Counted from the stretch's first letter, positions 1 to 9,114 are shown. The stretch is 64,000 nt of DNA from Candidatus Contendibacter odensensis (GCA_002747185.1 PDTV01000004.1:186001-250000); one strand, 5' to 3'. The notes: generated by a model not told the origin, from the sequence alone. Numbers and translations: made by a program.

Positions 1-1663
1 TATCGCTGTCTTGAATGGTGCGTTTGATTTCCAGTACAGCGCTAGGGTGCATGCTGAATTCAGTCAGACCCAGACCTAGCAGGAGCCGGGTGTAGCGAGA
101 ATCACCGGCTATTTCGCCACACAGACTGACGGGGATATTGGCTTTTTGGCCAGCATCAATCGTGCGGTGTATTAGCGATAGTACTGCCGGATGCAAAGGA
201 TCGAATAGATAGTTAATCTCGTCATCTACCCTGTCAATGGCCAGGGTATACTGGATCAGGTCATTGGTACCGATTGATAGAAAATCCATATAGCGGGCAA
301 ATTGGGTTGCACAGACTGCTGTTGCGGGCACCTCAATCATGCCACCGACCGGCAGTTTCGGATCAAAGGCCAGTCCGCGTGTGCGTAATTCCTGCTTGGT
401 TTCTTCCACGAGTTGTAATACCTGGAAGACCTCGTGAATGTTGGACAGCATCGGGATCATCATTTTCACTGGCCCATATGCGGAGGCACGCAGGATGGCA
501 CGTAATTGCGGGCGAAACATGGATAGATCCTTGAGGCACATCCGAATGGCCCGCAGTCCTAGTGCCGGGTTTGCACCAATCGGCCCACTGCGACCGTCAC
601 CGGCAGGCTTGTCAGCGCCCAGGTCAGAGGTACGGATGGTGATTGGGTATCCTTCCAGCGTTTTGATGACGTGCAGGTATGAAGCAAGATGTTCTTCTTC
701 ATCAGGATAATCATTACGATTCATGAACAGGAATTCGGTGCGGTATAGACCTACACCATCTGCTGCCACTTCGCGTACCAGTGCCGCATCCTCCGGCAGC
801 TCAATATTGGTGAGCATTTTGATGGTAATACCATCACGCGTAACCGCCGGTTTCCCCTTGAGTTTGACAAGTTCGAGCCGCTCTCGCCGCTGCTCGTTTT
901 GCTTATAGCGGTAATAACGCAGAATGCGCTCATCCAGATCGACCAGGATAATGCCCTGGCGACCATCTACAATGACCGGTTCTTCATGATGAAGGTAAGC
1001 ACGTGCATTGCGAGCACCTACCACAGCGGGAATGCCAAGACTGCGTGCCAAAATAGCAGTGTGAGAGAGTGAGCCACCGTATTCGGTGACAAAAGCCAGT
1101 ACCCCTTGATGCTGCATCAGGATCGTGTCTGCCGGTGTCAGGTCATCAGCGACAATGACACGCCCCTCCAGCCGGCTGGAAGCCAGCTCAACATAATCCG
1201 GATCACTGAGATAGGTTGGATCTTCAGCGAGCAAAATACGCAGTATTCGTCGTACTACGTGCGCAACATCATCCTTACGATTACTCAGGTAAGGATCATC
1301 CATTTGCTCAAATGCTTCAATGAGGGTGTCACGCTGGACTTTTAGCGCCCACTCAGCATTGCAGCGTTGTTCACGAATCAGCTTGATGGGCGCATCAATC
1401 AAGGCCGTATCGTCCAGCATCAAGAGGTGTGTGTCGATAAAGGCGGTGAGATCGTTGGATATTGTTTTGGGAACCCGTCCCCGAATCTCATGCAATTGCT
1501 GTCGGGCAATGGCCAGACTGCTTAAAAAGCGCCGCACTTCATCTTCAATAATATTTTCGGGAATGGTGTATTCGGTAATTTCCAGTTGATTACGTTGCAA
1601 CAGATAGGCTCTGCCAATAGCATAACCTTTGGAAACGCCAATGCCATGCAGCGAAAAAGGCAT
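1..1663 (-). CDS. ptsI: PTS enzyme I (PEP-protein phosphotransferase), 3' end cut by window edge
   Basis: Cytoplasmic enzyme that takes phosphate from phosphoenolpyruvate and passes it to HPr. Translating the complement from the ATG at 1661-1663 gives an uninterrupted frame to the window edge, about 554 residues of the usual 570-590. It begins MPFSLHGIGVSKGYAIGRA. The phosphohistidine swivel motif GGSLSHTAILARS carries the active histidine near residue 201. The TIM-barrel domain shows LYRTEFLFMNR and the late motif SLCGEIAGDSRY. The gene follows ptsH by 13 bases on the same strand, so the two should be co-transcribed. There is no N-terminal GAF domain, so this is the ptsI type, not ptsP. No sugar-specific permease genes are visible, which suggests a regulatory role. 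Identity is secure; only the C-terminus is unseen. Confidence 0.95.
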   Translation of the reverse strand, partial: MPFSLHGIGVSKGYAIGRAYLLQRNQLEITEYTIPENIIEDEVRRFLSSLAIARQQLHEIRGRVPKTISNDLTAFIDTHLLMLDDTALIDAPIKLIREQRCNAEWALKVQRDTLIEAFEQMDDPYLSNRKDDVAHVVRRILRILLAEDPTYLSDPDYVELASSRLEGRVIVADDLTPADTILMQHQGVLAFVTEYGGSLSHTAILARSLGIPAVVGARNARAYLHHEEPVIVDGRQGIILVDLDERILRYYRYKQNEQRRERLELVKLKGKPAVTRDGITIKMLTNIELPEDAALVREVAADGVGLYRTEFLFMNRNDYPDEEEHLASYLHVIKTLEGYPITIRTSDLGADKPAGDGRSGPIGANPALGLRAIRMCLKDLSMFRPQLRAILRASAYGPVKMMIPMLSNIHEVFQVLQLVEETKQELRTRGLAFDPKLPVGGMIEVPATAVCATQFARYMDFLSIGTNDLIQYTLAIDRVDDEINYLFDPLHPAVLSLIHRTIDAGQKANIPVSLCGEIAGDSRYTRLLLGLGLTEFSMHPSAVLEIKRTIQDSD

Positions 1664-1676
1664 ACCCGAACCCCTT

Positions 1677-1955
1677 TCATTCGTCCTCGTCAAAACGACG
1701 ATGGACCAGATCCTCAAGATGGTCAAGCGCCTGTTCAGCTTCAGAACCACTGGCGCGTAATTCCAGACAGCTTCCACAGGCGGCCGCTAGCATCATGACG
1801 CCCATAATGCTTTTTCCATTGACTTCACGGCCATTACCGGATAACTGAATATCGGCATCAAAGCCAGATGCCAAGGTGACAAATTTTGCTGCTGCGCGAG
1901 CATGCAAGCCCAGCTTGTTAATAATTTTTATGTCCCGCTTTAGCACAGTTGCCAC
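1677..1955 (-). CDS. ptsH: HPr phosphocarrier protein
   Basis: Small cytoplasmic phosphocarrier of 92 residues, normal for the family. The site KLGLHARAAAK holds the histidine (residue 18) phosphorylated by enzyme I. The loop GKSIMGVM supplies Ser49, the position HPr kinase modifies. Because hprK lies three genes upstream on the same strand, both kinds of phosphorylation are plausible here. It probably feeds EIIA-Ntr (ptsN, same cluster) rather than sugar uptake. The roughly 150-base gap to rapZ is where many relatives carry a mannose-type EIIA gene; none is present. Confidence 0.95.
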   Translation of the reverse strand: MATVLKRDIKIINKLGLHARAAAKFVTLASGFDADIQLSGNGREVNGKSIMGVMMLAAACGSCLELRASGSEAEQALDHLEDLVHRRFDEDE

Positions 1956-2107
1956 GCTTGATTTACCTGTTTGTATTCCAGTTCTTAGCTGTTTAAATGT
2001 CGCATTCCGGCACGGGGGTGTCAGAAAAGGGTAGAAATGTTCATGGCTTGTCTCGGCGATGGCCCGCCCGGGTTCTGGCCAGGCCTGATTTCATTTAAGT
2101 TAATGTT

Positions 2108-2962
2108 TTATTCTAGTTCACGATGGTGAACCATGACATGGCGACGAATCGTACTGAAATGTTTTGCCAGTGCATTTGCAATAAAAACTGAGCGATGTTG
2201 ACCACCAGTACAACCGATTGAGACAGTCAGGTAGCTACGATTGCTGGTCTCGAAACGTGGTAGCCAGGTTTCCAGAAACTGGCGCAGATCGTCAATCATC
2301 TCCATGGCCTCTGGTTGGCTAACCAGGAATTCAATGACAGGTGCGTCCTGGCCGGTCAAGGGGCGGAGTAGTGGTTCCCAATGTGGATTAGGCAGACAGC
2401 GAACATCGAAAATAAAATCAGCATCTGCAGGTACACCGTTCTTGAAGCCAAATGATTTAAGCAAAAGCGACATCGCATTAGGCGGCGTGTTATGGACACG
2501 GGTACGGATCATGTCCCGCAACTGGTAAAGATTGGTCGTGCTGGTGTCGATAATGAGGTCGGCGTGCATTACGATAGGTTCCAGCAGTTCCCGCTCACGC
2601 CGAATGGCATCTTGCAGCGGCACATCACCCGGGCTGAGCGGGTGCCGACGACGGGTTTCGCTGTAGCGCTTTAGTAGCACTTCATCATCAGCTTGCAAGA
2701 ACAGCACATCAACGATGAGGCTACTATCGCGTAATTCATTGAGAATGCTTGAAAAATGTGATAGCTCATCGAGAAAGTCACGTGAGTCTACCCCAACGGC
2801 TACAGGGGGTGGTGTTGTGCTTGCGGCAAGAATCGCCTGCGCCAGGGGTCGAATTAACTTAAACGGCAGGTTATCGACGCAGTAGTAACCGACATCCTCC
2901 AGCGTTTGTAGTGCGATTGTTTTACCCGAACCCGATAAGCCGCTGACGATCACGATTCGCAT
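2108..2962 (-). CDS. rapZ: RapZ-type nucleotide-binding protein / RNase adaptor
   Basis: 284 residues, full length. The N-terminal P-loop GLSGSGKT is at residues 8-15. The C-terminal domain contains the family signature GCTGGQHRSVF. In enterobacteria RapZ senses glucosamine-6-phosphate and directs RNase E to the GlmZ small RNA; whether that circuit exists here cannot be judged from this window. The start overlaps the end of hprK by 13 bases, which implies translational coupling. The position between hprK and ptsH is the common one in beta- and gammaproteobacteria. Confidence 0.95.
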   Translation of the reverse strand: MRIVIVSGLSGSGKTIALQTLEDVGYYCVDNLPFKLIRPLAQAILAASTTPPPVAVGVDSRDFLDELSHFSSILNELRDSSLIVDVLFLQADDEVLLKRYSETRRRHPLSPGDVPLQDAIRRERELLEPIVMHADLIIDTSTTNLYQLRDMIRTRVHNTPPNAMSLLLKSFGFKNGVPADADFIFDVRCLPNPHWEPLLRPLTGQDAPVIEFLVSQPEAMEMIDDLRQFLETWLPRFETSNRSYLTVSIGCTGGQHRSVFIANALAKHFSTIRRHVMVHHRELE

Positions 2963-3918
2963 GAGATGAAGTCCGCCATTGCTTTTTTCATCCGTGCTGC
3001 CATTTCCTTCTCGGTATGGTAGCCGCCCAAACGCATGATGTGATCACGTACCGCACATTCCAGTAACACGGCCAGGTTGCGGCCCGGCGCAATCGGCAAG
3101 GTGATAATCGGGATGCTAACACCGAGAATCACTTCAAAGCTGCGCATTCCTAGCAAGCGTGTTTTAGCCGATGGTGTGCTATCTTCCTGTCTGACTAAAT
3201 GAATAATCAGACGTAATCGCTTGTTGCGCTTCACCGCGCTATCACCAAACATCCGGCGGATATTCAGCAGGCCCAGGCCACGAACTTCCAGAAGGTCGCT
3301 TAACGTTTTTGGGCATGTGCCTTCCAGAACTTCAGGTGACAGGCGAGTCAACGCCGGAGCGTCATCGGCCACCAGGCGATGACCACGGCTAATCAGCTCG
3401 AGGGCAAGCTCGCTTTTGCCGATACCGCTGTTGCCGGTAATGAGCACACCAATCCCGAAAACCTCAAGCAACTCGCCATGGGCTACTGTTGAGCCTTCGT
3501 CAATGCCATGCCGATAGCTGTAAAGCTGCTCTAGCACAACATCAAGTGTTAATGGGGTGTTCCAAAGCGGCGTATTGGTTTCTTCAGCCAGGACCCGCAT
3601 GATCTGTTGTGCCTGTTCAGGATCGCCACAGACCAGAATTGCACCTGTAGGTGTATCCATGAGATTTCGAATGAGTGCCTGACGGGCAACAGGCTCCAGT
3701 TTTTTCAGGAAACTGCTTTCCTCGGACCCGCAGAGTTGCAGGCGTGGTCGGTGAATCCAGTTTAAGCGGCCAAACGGTAATTCACCGATGTCTTCAGACC
3801 ACCATAAGGGACGCCGGGCACCGGATTTGCCTGCAATCCAGCGTAAATCCAGCAGCTCTTGCAGTCGCTGGAACACATCTTGGGCACACAATGGTGAAAT
3901 CATGATTGGTCCGATCAA
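2950..3918 (-). CDS. hprK: HPr kinase/phosphorylase
   Basis: Bifunctional enzyme that phosphorylates or dephosphorylates the regulatory serine of HPr. The frame is 322 residues with P-loop GNSGIGKS at 162-169 and the conserved histidine in YRHGID at about 137. The C-terminal signature region around LEVRGLGLLNIRRMFG is intact. Translation could start at the first ATG (MIGPIM) or five codons later at MISPLC; the first overlaps the ptsN stop by 4 bases, the second does not. In proteobacteria this enzyme normally accompanies a regulatory rather than sugar-transporting PTS, which fits the neighbours. Confidence 0.95.
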   Translation of the reverse strand: MIGPIMISPLCAQDVFQRLQELLDLRWIAGKSGARRPLWWSEDIGELPFGRLNWIHRPRLQLCGSEESSFLKKLEPVARQALIRNLMDTPTGAILVCGDPEQAQQIMRVLAEETNTPLWNTPLTLDVVLEQLYSYRHGIDEGSTVAHGELLEVFGIGVLITGNSGIGKSELALELISRGHRLVADDAPALTRLSPEVLEGTCPKTLSDLLEVRGLGLLNIRRMFGDSAVKRNKRLRLIIHLVRQEDSTPSAKTRLLGMRSFEVILGVSIPIITLPIAPGRNLAVLLECAVRDHIMRLGGYHTEKEMAARMKKAMADFISCES

Positions 3919-4388
3919 CGTGAGTTGATGGCTGTCGGTTTCCAGTCTCTGATCTGCTCGAAAAGTTGTTGATCAGAATGCGTTGCCCTCAATTGCTGGC
4001 AAAAGTTTTGATCACTGAACATTTCTGCAAGGTAGGCGAGGATTTTTAGGTGCTCATCCGTGTAATGGTCTGGTACTAACAGACCGAACACCAAATCAAC
4101 CGGCTGTTGGTCAATAGCATCGAAATCGATACCCTGCTCAAGCTTAACGAAGGCGCCTATGGCATGTTGATTCTGGCTAAATCGACCGTGTGGCAACGCA
4201 ACCCCAAAGCCCAAGCCGGTACTCCCGAGTCGCTCCCGACCAATCAAGCTGTCGAAGATCGGTCGGCTTGCCAGATCGTCTTGGCCTGTAGCAAGCAGTT
4301 CGCTCATGAGTTCAATAACTCGCTTCTTACTGGCTACCTGACTGTCGCAAACAATCCGTTCACAGCTAATCAGGTCTGAAATATCCAT
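3915..4388 (-). CDS. ptsN: Nitrogen-regulatory PTS component EIIA-Ntr
   Basis: 157-residue EIIA domain of the fructose/nitrogen type. The motif GFGVALPHGRF places the phosphoryl-accepting histidine at residue 67. It is the probable end point of the PEP to PtsI to HPr relay encoded in the same cluster. In relatives its phosphorylation state controls potassium transport, nitrogen metabolism and other targets by protein contact. It sits 26 bases downstream of hpf and overlaps hprK by 4 bases, so the block from hpf to ptsI is likely one transcript. Confidence 0.95.
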   Translation of the reverse strand: MDISDLISCERIVCDSQVASKKRVIELMSELLATGQDDLASRPIFDSLIGRERLGSTGLGFGVALPHGRFSQNQHAIGAFVKLEQGIDFDAIDQQPVDLVFGLLVPDHYTDEHLKILAYLAEMFSDQNFCQQLRATHSDQQLFEQIRDWKPTAINSR

Positions 4389-4414
4389 CGATGCCTCCGC
4401 CTTGGCCTAGAGAT

Positions 4415-4732
4415 TCAAGTGTAAATACGCGCCTTTTGACCACGATGCTTGTCTGTCAATCGCTCTTTATGTTTTTTTATTTGCCGGTCGATTTTATCAG
4501 TCAATAGATCAATTGCGGCATACATGTCGTCCTCGATGGCATCGGCAAAAATATCATTGCCTGCGACGTGAATCGTCGCTTCTGCCTTATGGCTTAGTTT
4601 CTCGACACTCAAGATGACCTGGATACTCGTTACATTATCAAAGTGCCGTTCAATACGCTCCAGCTTTTCATGCACATAGTGTTTCAAGGCCTGGGTAACC
4701 TCTATGTGATGTCCACTCAAATTAATTTGCAT
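4415..4732 (-). CDS. hpf: Ribosome hibernation promoting factor (short form)
   Basis: The frame is open further upstream, but the ATG at 4730-4732 gives the canonical N-terminus MQINLSGHHIEVTQALK and is preceded by AGGAG at good spacing, so this start is chosen (105 residues). The length and the basic tail (KHKERLTDKHRGQK) match the short HPF that helps pair 70S ribosomes into inactive dimers in stationary phase; there is no long C-terminal dimerisation domain. It lies about 170 bases after rpoN, the usual order. That gap shows no gene. Confidence 0.93.
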   Translation of the reverse strand: MQINLSGHHIEVTQALKHYVHEKLERIERHFDNVTSIQVILSVEKLSHKAEATIHVAGNDIFADAIEDDMYAAIDLLTDKIDRQIKKHKERLTDKHRGQKARIYT

Positions 4733-4900
4733 AGTATGCACTCCTGGCTGGTAGATTTTTGCTTGAATAGATGCCGGACTCATCTGTTTTTGAGCCGACA
4801 GACGGTAGACCGTTTAATGTTGTTCTTGATGTTAAAGATGCCTGTGAACGGAGGTATCAGGTATAACCTTCTTTTCAATATAGGTGCTCTGTACGTTCGT

Positions 4901-6367
4901 TCATACAAGGCGTTTACGGTCTGAGGAAGATGGAATTGACATGGCCTCCCGATATTTTGCGACTGTCCGTCGGGCAACTTGAATACCCTCTGCATCTAGC
5001 AGGGCAGCAATTTTGTTGTCGCTGAATGGTTTGCCCGGATTTTCGGTTTCGACCAGCTTGCGAATCATGGCACGAATAGCCGTAGACGAGCATTCACCGC
5101 CGTCACGGGTTCCAACATGGCTGGAGAAGAAATACTTCAATTCGTAAATACCTCGTGGAGTATGCATGTATTTCTGGGTCGTCACCCGTGAGATGGTGGA
5201 TTCGTGCATGCCAAGTGTTTCGGCAACATCGCGTAATATCAGCGGTTTCATATATTCATCGCCATGCTCTAGAAATGCCCGCTGGTGTTCGATAATACAG
5301 GTAGCAACTTTCAGCAAGGTCTCATTGCGGTTATGTAGACTTTTAAGAAACCAGCGCGCCTCTTGCAGATGGGTTTTGAGACAGGCTGAATCATCAGCCG
5401 ATTGATTGCCTTTATGAGCCAGCGCGGCATACTGGGCGTTGATGCGTAATCTGGGAGTATTGCTGGCATTCAGCTCGACCCGCCAGGTGCCGCGTTGTCG
5501 GTAAACCCGTATATCGGGAACGATATAATCAGTGGATGTTCGGGCTATTCGTGCGCCGGGGTACGGTTCCAGCGACCGGATTAATGCGATGATACCCTGC
5601 AAGGCATCCCGAGAGATTTTAAGCCGTCGCATCAGCCCGCTAAAGTCATGAGCGCCCAGTAAATCCAGGTGGCGTTCCACGAGATAGCGCGCTTCTGTCA
5701 ACCAAGGAGTGTCTTCCGGAAAGGCTTCCAATTGCAAGAGCAGACATTCTGCCGGATGGCGTGCGCCCACCCCTTGAGGATCGAAGTGTTGCACTATTTT
5801 GAGTACCGCTTCGGCTTCTTCCAGGGTGCTTGGGAATTCGTCTTGTACGCCTTGGTGAATCTCTTCTAGCGACAGTGTGAGGTAGCCCGATTCATCGATA
5901 GCATCAATGATGGCTGTAGCAATGGCCATTTCTGATGTGCTGAACGGCGTAAGCTGCATTTGCCAAACGAGATAGTCCTGCAATGACTCCCCGGTGCCTG
6001 CATAACGGTCAACAGGATCACGCCCGTCATCTTCAGCACGGGTCAGGCTGGTCGCGCCGTCATAGGTATCGTAAGTGTCTTCCCAGGCACTGTCTACCGG
6101 TAATTCATTAGGCAGTTTTTCGTTTACAGAGGCGCCTACTTCGATTTCGGCGCGTGATTCTTCTTCTGCCTTGGCAGCCAGTGCTTCAGGTTGAACAGGC
6201 ATGTCCTGCGGCTCATCCAGGCGCTCCAGCATCAGGTTGGATTCGAGTATGGATTGCACCTCGGTTTGAAGTTCCAGGCTGGATAGCTGCAACAAGCGGA
6301 TTGCTTGTTGCAGCTGCGGGGTCATGGTGAGTTGTTGACCCAGGCGTATTTGCAGGGACTGTCTCAT
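4901..6367 (-). CDS. rpoN: RNA polymerase sigma-54 factor
   Basis: 488 residues, complete. The N-terminal glutamine-rich activator region begins MRQSLQIRLGQQLTMTPQLQ, followed by an acidic linker (about residues 60-120), the core-binding domain, and the RpoN box ARRTVAKYRE at residues 465-474, which contacts the -24 promoter element. It directs transcription at -24/-12 promoters with ATP-driven activators. In most relatives lptB lies immediately upstream. Here about 780 bases of IS, repeat and gene debris separate the two, so rpoN probably has its own promoter or depends on read-through. Confidence 0.97.
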   Translation of the reverse strand: MRQSLQIRLGQQLTMTPQLQQAIRLLQLSSLELQTEVQSILESNLMLERLDEPQDMPVQPEALAAKAEEESRAEIEVGASVNEKLPNELPVDSAWEDTYDTYDGATSLTRAEDDGRDPVDRYAGTGESLQDYLVWQMQLTPFSTSEMAIATAIIDAIDESGYLTLSLEEIHQGVQDEFPSTLEEAEAVLKIVQHFDPQGVGARHPAECLLLQLEAFPEDTPWLTEARYLVERHLDLLGAHDFSGLMRRLKISRDALQGIIALIRSLEPYPGARIARTSTDYIVPDIRVYRQRGTWRVELNASNTPRLRINAQYAALAHKGNQSADDSACLKTHLQEARWFLKSLHNRNETLLKVATCIIEHQRAFLEHGDEYMKPLILRDVAETLGMHESTISRVTTQKYMHTPRGIYELKYFFSSHVGTRDGGECSSTAIRAMIRKLVETENPGKPFSDNKIAALLDAEGIQVARRTVAKYREAMSIPSSSDRKRLV

Positions 6368-6416
6368 GAGCGTTCAGTATTTTTGTTCAGACTGTTTAAT
6401 TCACCTGATTATAATC

Positions 6417-6752
6417 CTAGCGTTTTTTTGCCGGAATGCGCGGGCGATCATGTTCGCTGCACGCTTCAGATGATCTGTCAACGCTTACACTGTCTTGATC
6501 TTGGGCACCAGGTCCTGGGTTAACCACTCTCTCATGATGATACGCATCAGGATATTGACGCACATCTTCCAGCAGGGCGCCCATATCAATCCTGGTCGCG
6601 GGTTTACGGGTGGTACAGGGTTCTATTTTGTTTTGCCAACGAAACAGCGTTCTGACACTGATGCCAAAGTGCTGGCTCGTTTCTTCAAAGGTTGACCCTT
6701 TCTTCGCCTTTGTCTCAAATACTTTACGGCGGAAATCCAGTGAATAGCTCAT
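6417..6752 (-). pseudogene. IS630-family transposase, N-terminal fragment
   Basis: The first 70 or so residues form a clean IS630-type helix-turn-helix start: MSYSLDFRRKVFETKAKKG, then GISVRTLFRWQNKIEPCTTR and IDMGALLEDVRQYPDAYHHER. After that the reading degenerates. A shifted frame just beyond (LKRAANMIARAFRQKNAR) resembles the continuation of the same region, so the copy is frameshifted as well as missing the whole DDE catalytic domain. The region upstream of the start ends TATAGTAGAAG, which looks like the IS terminus, and directly meets the two-hairpin repeat at 6788. It cannot encode an active transposase. Confidence 0.8.
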
Positions 6753-6787
6753 GACCTGTATAGTATGTCAGACCGTTTTGCTTCTAC

Positions 6788-6894
6788 TATAGCGAACCCA
6801 TTAAATTTGATTGATTGGTTCCGCTATATCCATCTGTTTTAACGCGCAAATTATCACTATAAATTGCTCCGGTTTATAGTGTTTGCGCTCTATA
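6788..6894 (-). repeat. Two-hairpin TATAGCG element, copy 1 (reverse orientation)
   Basis: A member of a dispersed family made of hairpin B (TAGCGGAACCCATTAA type), a short linker containing CAGATGGATA, and hairpin A (GCGCAAACACTATAAATT type). Here B comes first and the left base of its stem has lost a G. Hairpin A has unequal arms (a TTATCAC variant on one side). Its left end shares TATA with the end of the IS630 fragment. Its right end adjoins a GntR-regulator remnant. Confidence 0.9.
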
Positions 6895-6900
6895 TCGAAT

Positions 6901-7008
6901 CAACATGAAACGTTGCTGCTTACTGTGATTGAGGGTGATCCAGATGCTGCTTGCCTTGCTGCACAAAAGCATTTGGTTTTTCTTGAAGAAGCCTTAGCGA
7001 GATCTTGA
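6901..7008 (+). pseudogene. C-terminal remnant of a GntR-family (FCD domain) regulator
   Basis: A 35-codon open stretch ending in TGA reads QHETLLLTVIEGDPDAACLA then AQKHLVFLEEALARS. This resembles the last helices of FCD-type GntR regulators (pattern H..L..AI..GD..AA..AA..HL.F.EE.L). Nothing upstream continues it: the repeat at 6788 and the IS630 fragment take over. The natural reading is that the IS and repeat inserted into, or now border, a regulator gene whose front is lost. The family call rests on a short match and should be treated as probable. Confidence 0.5.
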
Positions 7009-7146
7009 TGAGCAATAAGCGCGACATAAACCCTTTTTGCGCCAGGCGCCTCTACTCTCAATGACATGAACATCAAGGCTGTTCGGGTTTGACGAAGATG
7101 TGTTGGGCATCGCGCCTGCGATGGTGTCGTTACGGCTACCGGGCTG

Positions 7147-7872
7147 TCACAGCTGGAACGACTCGCCCAAATAGACCTGGCGTACCTGCTGGTTAGCGAG
7201 GATGGTGGTTGGATCACCTTCGGCAATGACCTGACCCTCGTTAAGAATATAGGCGCGGTCACAGATTCCCAGCGTTTCCCGCACATTATGATCGGTAATG
7301 AGTACCCCGATATCACGATCACAGAGATGGGTCACAATGCGCTGGATATCCAGTACTGAGAGTGGATCGACACCCGCGAAAGGTTCATCGAGCAGCATAA
7401 ATGCAGGCTGGGCAGCCAGCGCCCGTGCAATTTCAACCCGGCGGCGTTCGCCGCCTGACAGACTGATACCCATGTGATCTTGCAAATGACTCACATGCAG
7501 TTCATGCAGCAATTCCCTGGCCATGGAGCGCCGCTCGGCACGGGAAAGCTTTTTGCGGGTTTCCAGAATGGCCATGACATTGTCCAGGACCGACAGTCGT
7601 CGGAATACCGAGGGTTCTTGTGGCAGATAGCCAACACCCAGTCGCGCCCGGGCATGCATCGGTGCATGAGTGATATCGCGTTCATCGACCAGGATGCAGC
7701 CTTCATCGCAGGAAATCAGCCCGACTATCATGTAAAAACAGGTGGTTTTACCTGCACCATTCGGACCGAGGAGCCCAACGACTTCACCGTTGGCAACCGA
7801 TAATGAAGCCGCATTGACCACAATACGCTTACGGTAACGTTTTACAATTCCTCTGGCGATCAGGCGAGCCAT
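7147..7872 (-). CDS. lptB: LPS export ABC transporter ATPase LptB
   Basis: 241 residues, complete. Walker [10 protein letters not shown] at 36-44, ABC signature [15 protein letters not shown], Walker [14 protein letters not shown], and the switch histidine in [11 protein letters not shown]. It powers extraction of lipopolysaccharide from the inner membrane with LptFG (not in this window) and hands it to LptC and LptA, whose genes lie immediately upstream. The start is 2 bases from the lptA stop. Downstream, the usual neighbour rpoN is displaced by mobile debris. Confidence 0.97.
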   Translation of the reverse strand: MARLIARGIVKRYRKRIVVNAASLSVANGEVVGLLGPNGAGKTTCFYMIVGLISCDEGCILVDERDITHAPMHARARLGVGYLPQEPSVFRRLSVLDNVMAILETRKKLSRAERRSMARELLHELHVSHLQDHMGISLSGGERRRVEIARALAAQPAFMLLDEPFAGVDPLSVLDIQRIVTHLCDRDIGVLITDHNVRETLGICDRAYILNEGQVIAEGDPTTILANQQVRQVYLGESFQL

Positions 7873-7874
7873 TA

Positions 7875-8540
7875 TCAGCGTTTCCTGGAGGGGACTGTTT
7901 TGGATTGTGGCTGGATGGTGAACTGTATACGACCATTGGAGCCAGCACCGCGTGCTTTGACCCTATCCGCTTTAAGGTCATATTCAATGCGATCCCCGGT
8001 AAATACATCGCCACCTTGTACCAGCCGGGCCCCGCCACTCATCACGATTTTGGCACGATCAACGTTGTAGTCAACCTTGGGGCTGGTGCCCCGAATTTCC
8101 GGCTTATCCACGGTCGGTTTGTAGCGTAGCCTTACCGGTTTGCCGGTGGCTTCCATCTTTTGGAGACGGCCGTTTTTGATATGGATTTTGGCGATATCAG
8201 CATCCATTCGCATTGAGCCTTGCTGAATAACAACATGACCTTCGTAAAGGCTGATACCCGATCTCTGATCCAGTTGCCCGCGATTGGCTTCCAGCTGGAT
8301 TGGCTGTTTGCGATCATCAGGCAGTGCCATGGCCGATGAGGTTGCCAGTATTAAAGTAATCAGTAATCCAGGGCGAAGGTGTGCCGGTTTTACTCCATGG
8401 GGCACCGGTCTACCCAGAAGGGAAGGAAGGGGCATGTGTATCGAATGCGGGCAGGGTGGGGTGGGTTGTCGGTTTGAAGTCACAGATGAGATGTTCCTAT
8501 CAAAAATGGCAGGAAAACCGTTAGGGTGGTGGCGGTTCAT
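7875..8540 (-). CDS. lptA: Lipopolysaccharide transport periplasmic protein LptA
   Basis: OstA-type protein that bridges LPS across the periplasm. The core, from [20 protein letters not shown] to the basic C-terminus, is full length. The start is uncertain. The ATG at 8538-8540 (MNRHHPNG) has GAGG five bases upstream and overlaps lptC by 20 bases, so it is chosen. The ATG at 8433-8435 ([10 protein letters not shown]) would give a more ordinary signal peptide ending TSSAMA but has no visible ribosome site. Even so, a hydrophobic stretch [14 protein letters not shown] marks export. Order kdsD-kdsC-lptC-lptA-lptB is the standard envelope operon. Confidence 0.9.
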   Translation of the reverse strand: MNRHHPNGFPAIFDRNISSVTSNRQPTPPCPHSIHMPLPSLLGRPVPHGVKPAHLRPGLLITLILATSSAMALPDDRKQPIQLEANRGQLDQRSGISLYEGHVVIQQGSMRMDADIAKIHIKNGRLQKMEATGKPVRLRYKPTVDKPEIRGTSPKVDYNVDRAKIVMSGGARLVQGGDVFTGDRIEYDLKADRVKARGAGSNGRIQFTIQPQSKTVPSRKR

Positions 8541-9114
8541 AAGTACCTCGTACTTTGGACAGCAGCTCCAGTCGCTCTTGATCCAGCCACGCACGTACCC
8601 CGATGCTATTTAATACACCATTTGGCGTGATAGCCTGAGTAGGTGCAGCGGTTTCAGCGTAGTGTATCTCTGGTTTGATCTGTAAATTACGGGTAGTGAT
8701 GACGATGGGAATTTTACTGCTTGCTGCTGGACGGCGCAGGGTGACTGCACCATTGAGTTTTACTGTTTTGCGGTCAGCTGCAATCCAGCCCTGTTCCGAC
8801 TGTAATTGCCACTCCCGAATCTGGCCATTGGGCTGATACCAGTCCATGACCGGCTGTTTAATCTTGGTGCCTGCTTGATGGGGGAAGTGTTCAAGTCGCG
8901 GTGCTTCAATTACATAGGCTTTCAGTCCGGCTTCATTCAGGCGCACTGCCCGGAATTGTTCGATAATCAGTATCGGTGCTTGACTCTGGGGCGGGTCGGG
9001 TTGTTGTAATGAGGATTCCACCCACTGCAACAGTGCATAACTAAGACCGGCCAATAGTGCGAGTCCGGCCAGATAGAGCATACTACGGGCCGATAATGGA
9101 AAGGATGTATTCAC
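8521..9114 (-). CDS. lptC: LPS export membrane protein LptC
   Basis: 197 residues with one N-terminal membrane anchor (about residues 10-29, MLYLAGLALLAGLSYALLQW) and a periplasmic beta-jellyroll domain. It receives LPS from the LptBFG transporter and passes it to LptA. The start codon overlaps the kdsC stop by 4 bases, a tight coupling typical of this operon. Length and topology match the family. Confidence 0.93.
   Translation of the reverse strand: MNTSFPLSARSMLYLAGLALLAGLSYALLQWVESSLQQPDPPQSQAPILIIEQFRAVRLNEAGLKAYVIEAPRLEHFPHQAGTKIKQPVMDWYQPNGQIREWQLQSEQGWIAADRKTVKLNGAVTLRRPAASSKIPIVITTRNLQIKPEIHYAETAAPTQAITPNGVLNSIGVRAWLDQERLELLSKVRGTYEPPPP

Noticed and set aside
6900..7322. 140-codon open reading on the minus strand between lptB and the repeat
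   Set aside because: Its N-terminal part is antiparallel frame noise over lptB and the rest is opposite the GntR tail; serine/arginine-rich with no domain pattern.
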